Assembly: GCA_009787485.1 (NCBI GenBank)
Contig: WQWP01000076.1
Location: 1-10,864 of the forward strand
Length of the DNA stretch: 10,864 nucleotides
Origin: Lentimicrobiaceae bacterium
Lineage (GTDB): Bacteria; Bacteroidota; Bacteroidia; Bacteroidales; WCHB1-69
Direction: 5' to 3'
The first letter of the stretch is position 1. Each line of letters starts with the position of its first letter. Shown here one piece after another: positions 8,664 through 10,864 of this stretch. A model generated the notes under the pieces. That model ran no database searches. It had not been told where the DNA came from and worked only from the letters and a program-made list of their open reading frames with translations. The position numbers and the translations under genes are program-made.

Positions 8664-8689
8664 ATTCGTCGGCTGAAGCCGACGGCAAT
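8664..8689. other. Strong intergenic hairpin (REP-like), 3' of the broken secreted-protein gene
   Basis: CGTCGGC (8667-8673) and GCCGACG (8678-8684) form a perfect 7-bp GC-rich stem with a TGAA loop. ATT (8664-8666) can pair with AAT (8687-8689) across a 2-base bulge. It starts 24 bases after the TAG stop of the minus-strand gene (8715-8713), where a 3'-end hairpin would be expected. No T-run follows it on either strand, so it is not a textbook intrinsic terminator. A dispersed REP-type element or an mRNA 3'-stabilising hairpin is as likely. Confidence 0.55.
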
Positions 8690-8712
8690 GAGGGTTAATG
8701 GGGTAGGCTTAT

Positions 8713-9342
8713 CTACCGCTGTATCACCATCTTTTGCGTTAACACAGCGCCGTTTTTCAGCATGATCACCACAAAATGCAGGCCTGTGGCGGAAGTGGGT
8801 AATTGAATGGTGTTTGAAGAAAGGGTTTGCGTTTCGTAGAGGGTGGTGCCGAGTGGGGTTATGATTTTGAGGTGGGCAATATCGGTAAGAGGGAAGTTGG
8901 TTTCTAATTGGAAGATGCCGGGGTTGGGGTTAGGAATGATTACAAAACCAAGATCCTTGTTCGTAAAATCTGTATTATTCGTTAAAACCAAATCTGTTAA
9001 AACTATTTCATCATTTCTTATTTCTGTACTGTCTGATGTGTCAGCAGATTTTGAGCAATGAATAACAGAAATTCTATAAGAGTTGGTAATCTCTTCAGCA
9101 GGTGAATAAAAAGTCATTTTTGCTATATAAATACCAGTAGCTATTCCTTGTTGTGGTGTCCACACTGTAATAAGATTATCGGTTATATTTTCAGAACTCT
9201 TATAAATTGTACTCATATTAGTTGTCAAGATTGCCACATCGTACTTGGTTGCATGTCTAACATTAAATTTCAATTCATCACCAACACATACAGGATTGTT
9301 ATATCCCACCACTTGAATGAGGGGATAAGATCCACATTCCAC
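8713..9342 (-). CDS. 3' part of a frameshifted secreted protein: Ig-like region + T9SS type A sorting domain
   Basis: The open frame is 209 codons from GTG, but the frame is open farther upstream, to a TAA at 9423-9421, and continues sensibly (PGTQFQAQIRGDVECGSY). So this is not a real start but the distal half of a broken gene. About residues 1-100 look like an extracellular beta-sandwich (VVGYNNPVCVGDELKF, then GIATGIYIAKMTF). About 105-130 is a T/N/D-rich linker. About 131-209 is a T9SS type A sorting domain: IIPNPNPGIFQL near the start, HLKIITPLG in the middle, and the basic tail LTQKMVIQR. In T9SS bacteria this domain directs export across the outer membrane and is removed by the sortase PorU. 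The fragment has no signal peptide, so it could only be exported if joined to the frame that starts at 9650. Confidence 0.8.
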   Translation of the reverse strand: MECGSYPLIQVVGYNNPVCVGDELKFNVRHATKYDVAILTTNMSTIYKSSENITDNLITVWTPQQGIATGIYIAKMTFYSPAEEITNSYRISVIHCSKSADTSDSTEIRNDEIVLTDLVLTNNTDFTNKDLGFVIIPNPNPGIFQLETNFPLTDIAHLKIITPLGTTLYETQTLSSNTIQLPTSATGLHFVVIMLKNGAVLTQKMVIQR

Positions 9343-9650
9343 ATCTCCTCTAATCTGTGCCTGAAATTGAGTTCCTGGCTGAGCATGGCAATGCCATCTG
9401 ATTGAAATACTTGTGCAAAATTACCGAGAGCAATGCCATTTAATCCAAACACTTTAGATTCATTTCCGAAGACAAAACCATTGTTGCTGAATACTTCTGA
9501 TTCATTGCCTCCAGCGAAAGAGTTATTGCCGGTTGCGGTGCCCGTGCCTATCATGAAGGCAGTGCCATTGCATTGGTGGCAGGGTTGTTGTGCGTAAATC
9601 TTCGTAATTCCTACGCTGAGAAGAATTACAAGAGGTAAAAGTTTTTTCAT
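9270..9650 (-). CDS. 5' part of the frameshifted secreted protein: signal peptide + YadA-head-like repeats
   Basis: The frame is 126 codons from ATG at 9650, in an A-rich leader (TTTTTTAAAC before ATGAAAAAAC) with no Shine-Dalgarno sequence, as usual for Bacteroidota. Residues 1-20 are a clear signal peptide (KKLLPLVILLSVG, cut near IYA-QQ). A CHQC pair follows at 24-27, then four 13-14-residue repeats at 31-85 with a Gly at position 5. The last credible residues are GIAM at 86-89. After that the translation (SQELNFRHRLEEMW and on to the stop at 9270) has no repeat pattern, while the frame two bases on gives a sensible extracellular sequence. Residues 90-126 are therefore probably out-of-frame read-through. 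As it stands the product would be secreted to the periplasm but lack a T9SS sorting signal. Confidence 0.75.
   Translation of the reverse strand: MKKLLPLVILLSVGITKIYAQQPCHQCNGTAFMIGTGTATGNNSFAGGNESEVFSNNGFVFGNESKVFGLNGIALGNFAQVFQSDGIAMLSQELNFRHRLEEMWNVDLIPSFKWWDITILYVLVMN
9396..9560 (-). repeat. Four 13-14-residue YadA-head-like (left-handed beta-roll type) coding repeats
   Basis: Residues 31-85 split as AFMIGTGTATGNN, SFAGGNESEVFSNN, GFVFGNESKVFGLN and GIALGNFAQVFQSD, followed by GIAM. Each begins with a small or hydrophobic pair, has Gly at position 5 (usually Gly-Asn) and ends in Asn or Asp. The 14-residue period and the GxALGxxAxV pattern match the head repeats of trimeric autotransporters such as YadA. 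The fold is inferred from pattern only. Confidence 0.75.
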
Positions 9651-9739
9651 GTTTAAAAAATTTGGTTAATATTTATGGGTTAAATTTAGTTTTTTAGCAC
9701 GCAGATGACGCAGATTAAACAGATTTACGCAGATTATTT
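9651..9739. repeat. Intergenic spacer with four short GCAGAT-type tandem repeats (9701-9737)
   Basis: On the plus strand, GCAGATGAC (9701), GCAGATTAAA (9710), CAGATTTAC (9720) and GCAGATTAT (9729) follow one another with a 9-10-base period. On the minus strand this reads as ATCTGCGT-type units. The run sits between the stop of the 317-residue gene and the start of the broken gene. The rest of the spacer is AT-rich leader. I see no strong promoter: the nearest -7-like octamer, TAAATTTA at 9681-9688, misses the last consensus base and lacks a -33 partner. Confidence 0.6.
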
Positions 9740-10693
9740 TTAGTGGTTAGTGTTAATAATGATTTTCTTTTGGATGGTATTGCCTGTTGAAAGTTCAATA
9801 GAGAATATGTATATTCCTTTTGTTAATTTGGATATGTTTATAACATTTTTATTATGTTGGGTTAAAATTAATTGTCCCATATTATTGAAAACCTTTACGT
9901 TAGAAACGTCAATGCCCGAAACAGTTACAATATCTCTTGCAGGATTAGGATAAACCATAATATAATCTTTATAATTTGCTATCCCTACATTGATATGTGT
10001 TTCAAAACATTTTTCATCTAAAGTACATATAGAGGGATAAACAGGTACTACACAGTACTTATAATCTCCGTTTTCCAATTCAAAAGTATTATCAGAATAA
10101 AACATAGTAGAAGGAGATACATGAGTTATAAGTTCATCATTTCTATAAATATCAAAACCTATTAAATAAGAACTTTCCGGTAATTTCCAACTGAGATTTA
10201 CTTGATGTTCTTCAAGAATATATACTCCCTCAAAATCAGTTATGTGAAGACATTCAATACATTCATTCTGATAGGTCAAAAATACTCCTTCATATATAAA
10301 ATCATCGTCAGGACTTGTATAAATCAATTCGTCTAATGAATTATAAACTTTGAAAAGGGTAGATAAATAACTGTATCCACCAGTCCAACACAATTGCACT
10401 TCTCCGGAAGGTAACGGTACTATCTCTTCGGCGTAATAATTACCCATACCCCATGGCAATTTAACCAATCCATAATCTACCTCATCAACTGTAATTCTAA
10501 TACCAGTAGAAGAAGACCATCCTGTTCCGTAAGGATTCTCTAATATAAATCTAAAATTGCATAATTCGCCCTCGAAATTAGCAGTAACATAAAATTTTTG
10601 TTCATTCTTGCTGTAAATGTAGTCATTTGCAGAAAGAGTTACATTGTTCATTGTCAGTATTACACAGAATAAAAAAGTAAAAGTTTTTTTCAT
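9740..10693 (-). CDS. Secreted protein with Fn3-like domain and T9SS type A sorting domain
   Basis: The product is 317 residues, from ATG at 10693 to TAA at 9742-9740. Residues 1-22 are a signal peptide (KKTFTFLFCVILTMN, cut near LSA-ND). Residues 25-145 form a beta-rich N-terminal region rich in Tyr, Gly and acidic residues (ENPYGTGWSSSTG, PSGEVQLCWTGG) that I do not recognise; a ligand-binding jelly-roll is possible but unproven. Residues 148-236 are Fn3-like (VNLSWKLPESS, GFDIYRNDELI, GDYKYCVVPVY), of the type that links domains in gingipain-like adhesins. Residues 245-317 are a T9SS type A sorting domain: MVYPNPARD at 246-254, VKVFNNMGQLI, KGIYIFSIE, and the tail TIQKKIIINTNH. It is predicted to be exported by Sec, then T9SS, and released or anchored after removal of the C-terminal domain. 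No catalytic motif is seen. It is complete and shows no disruption. Confidence 0.9.
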   Translation of the reverse strand: MKKTFTFLFCVILTMNNVTLSANDYIYSKNEQKFYVTANFEGELCNFRFILENPYGTGWSSSTGIRITVDEVDYGLVKLPWGMGNYYAEEIVPLPSGEVQLCWTGGYSYLSTLFKVYNSLDELIYTSPDDDFIYEGVFLTYQNECIECLHITDFEGVYILEEHQVNLSWKLPESSYLIGFDIYRNDELITHVSPSTMFYSDNTFELENGDYKYCVVPVYPSICTLDEKCFETHINVGIANYKDYIMVYPNPARDIVTVSGIDVSNVKVFNNMGQLILTQHNKNVINISKLTKGIYIFSIELSTGNTIQKKIIINTNH

Positions 10694-10721
10694 GTTTTTA
10701 AAATTTAAGTTAATAATACCG

Positions 10722-10750
10722 TAAAACTAACATAATAACTACATAACAAA
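10722..10750 (-). promoter_or_regulatory. Possible promoter of the 317-residue secreted protein gene
   Basis: On the minus strand, TTTG (10750-10747) is followed after 17 bases by TAGTTTTA (10729-10722). This is one base off the -7 consensus TAnnTTTG, with a spacer slightly shorter than usual. The transcript would start about 20 bases before the ATG at 10693. Confidence 0.35.
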
Positions 10751-10811
10751 CCCTTCTTTTGTTAAAGAAAAGAATTTTCTACTGTTTTGTAAGGAAATAC
10801 TGCAATTTTTA

Positions 10812-10847
10812 TTGGCGCAGTTCCTCACGGTTCAGAGGTATCGCCAA
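10812..10847. other. Two-tiered stem-loop in the upstream intergenic stretch
   Basis: TTGGCG (10812-10817) pairs with CGCCAA (10842-10847), and inside it CCTC (10823-10826) pairs with GAGG (10835-10838) around an 8-base loop, with an unpaired internal loop between the two stems. No T-run follows on either strand, so it is not a standard terminator. The minus strand at the window edge could also be the last ten codons of an upstream gene (ending GVWRYL, then TGA at 10834-10832), too short to support. The rest of 10694-10864 is AT-rich leader. Confidence 0.35.
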
Positions 10848-10864
10848 ACACCCGGCTCAACATA

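Larger units (their letters stand above)
8713..9650 (-). pseudogene. Complete frameshifted gene: YadA-head-like repeats + T9SS sorting domain, interrupted near 9384
   Basis: This spans the two overlapping fragments. Reading moves from the frame of the 9650 ATG to the frame ending at 8713 by a net -1 shift. The shift must lie downstream of the TAA at 9423-9421, which closes the second frame, and before the first frame stops at 9270. The best junction is at ATG 9386-9384: one extra G there (ATGGCTCAG for ATGCTCAG) would read GIAMAQPGTQFQAQI with no disrupted motif. It could be a true one-base deletion, an assembly error or, less likely, programmed frameshifting. No good X-XXY-YYZ slippery heptamer is visible. 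The intact protein would have about 312 residues. Confidence 0.72.

Noticed and set aside
8702..8716. GGTAG/CTACC short inverted repeat over the stop of the broken gene
   Set aside because: Only a 5-bp stem overlapping coding sequence, no T-run, and within chance expectation.
8843..9405. Two plus-strand open frames (8843-9061 and 9148-9405)
   Set aside because: They are antisense to the well-supported sorting-domain and Ig-like coding sequence and show no recognisable protein features.
9360..9420. Programmed -1 ribosomal frameshifting to join the two halves of the broken gene
   Set aside because: No X-XXY-YYZ heptamer in the right frame and no obvious downstream hairpin at the junction. A one-base deletion or sequencing error is simpler.
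9681..9688. TAAATTTA as a -7 element for the gene starting at 9650
   Set aside because: It misses the final consensus G, has no -33 TTTG at the right distance, and such octamers are common in AT-rich spacers.
9750..9953. Plus-strand open frame of 67 codons
   Set aside because: It is antisense to the T9SS sorting domain of the 317-residue protein and has no independent support.

Overview
The window looks like a chromosomal segment of a Bacteroidota bacterium, probably Bacteroidales-like. Three things point there: type IX secretion system (T9SS) type A sorting domains at protein C-termini, TAnnTTTG-type -7 promoter elements with no clear Shine-Dalgarno sequences, and a TPR/transmembrane/AraC-type regulator of a kind common in that phylum. 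No rRNA, tRNA, CRISPR array, transposase or integrase was seen. Every gene I accept is on the minus strand, so transcription runs from high to low coordinates. The plus-strand open frames are shadows of these genes.

Layout in transcription order. (1) 10864-10694 is a leader or intergenic stretch with a stem-loop and a possible promoter. (2) 10693-9740 encodes a 317-residue secreted protein with an Fn3-like domain and a T9SS sorting domain. (3) 9739-9651 is a short spacer carrying a run of short GCAGAT-type repeats. (4) 9650-8713 is one secreted-protein gene broken into two overlapping frames. Its first half carries YadA-head-like 14-residue repeats and its second half a T9SS sorting domain. 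A net -1 shift, best placed near 9384, would rejoin them. (5) 8712-8534 holds a hairpin, a direct repeat of 22-bp period and a perfect -7 element. (6) 8533-6893 encodes a membrane-anchored TPR/AraC regulator. (7) 6892-6755 holds a candidate terminator and then a candidate promoter. (8) From 6754 to the window edge runs the dominant feature, one uninterrupted frame of at least 2251 codons. It encodes a giant exported modular adhesin whose 3' end lies outside the window.

The giant protein is built from signal peptide, two tandem ~290-residue units (each an uncharacterised beta module plus an ASH/Hydin-like domain), further copies of that module, a third ASH-like domain, cleaved-adhesin/jelly-roll domains, a CARDB-like domain, three carboxypeptidase-regulatory-like domains and Fn3-like linkers. 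This resembles the non-catalytic adhesin parts of HagA/gingipain-type surface proteins. No catalytic domain is visible in the part seen.

Taken together this is a cell-surface locus: three predicted T9SS cargo proteins (one broken, one cut by the window edge) around a membrane-bound transcription factor that may control one or more of them. The regulatory link is inferred from position only.
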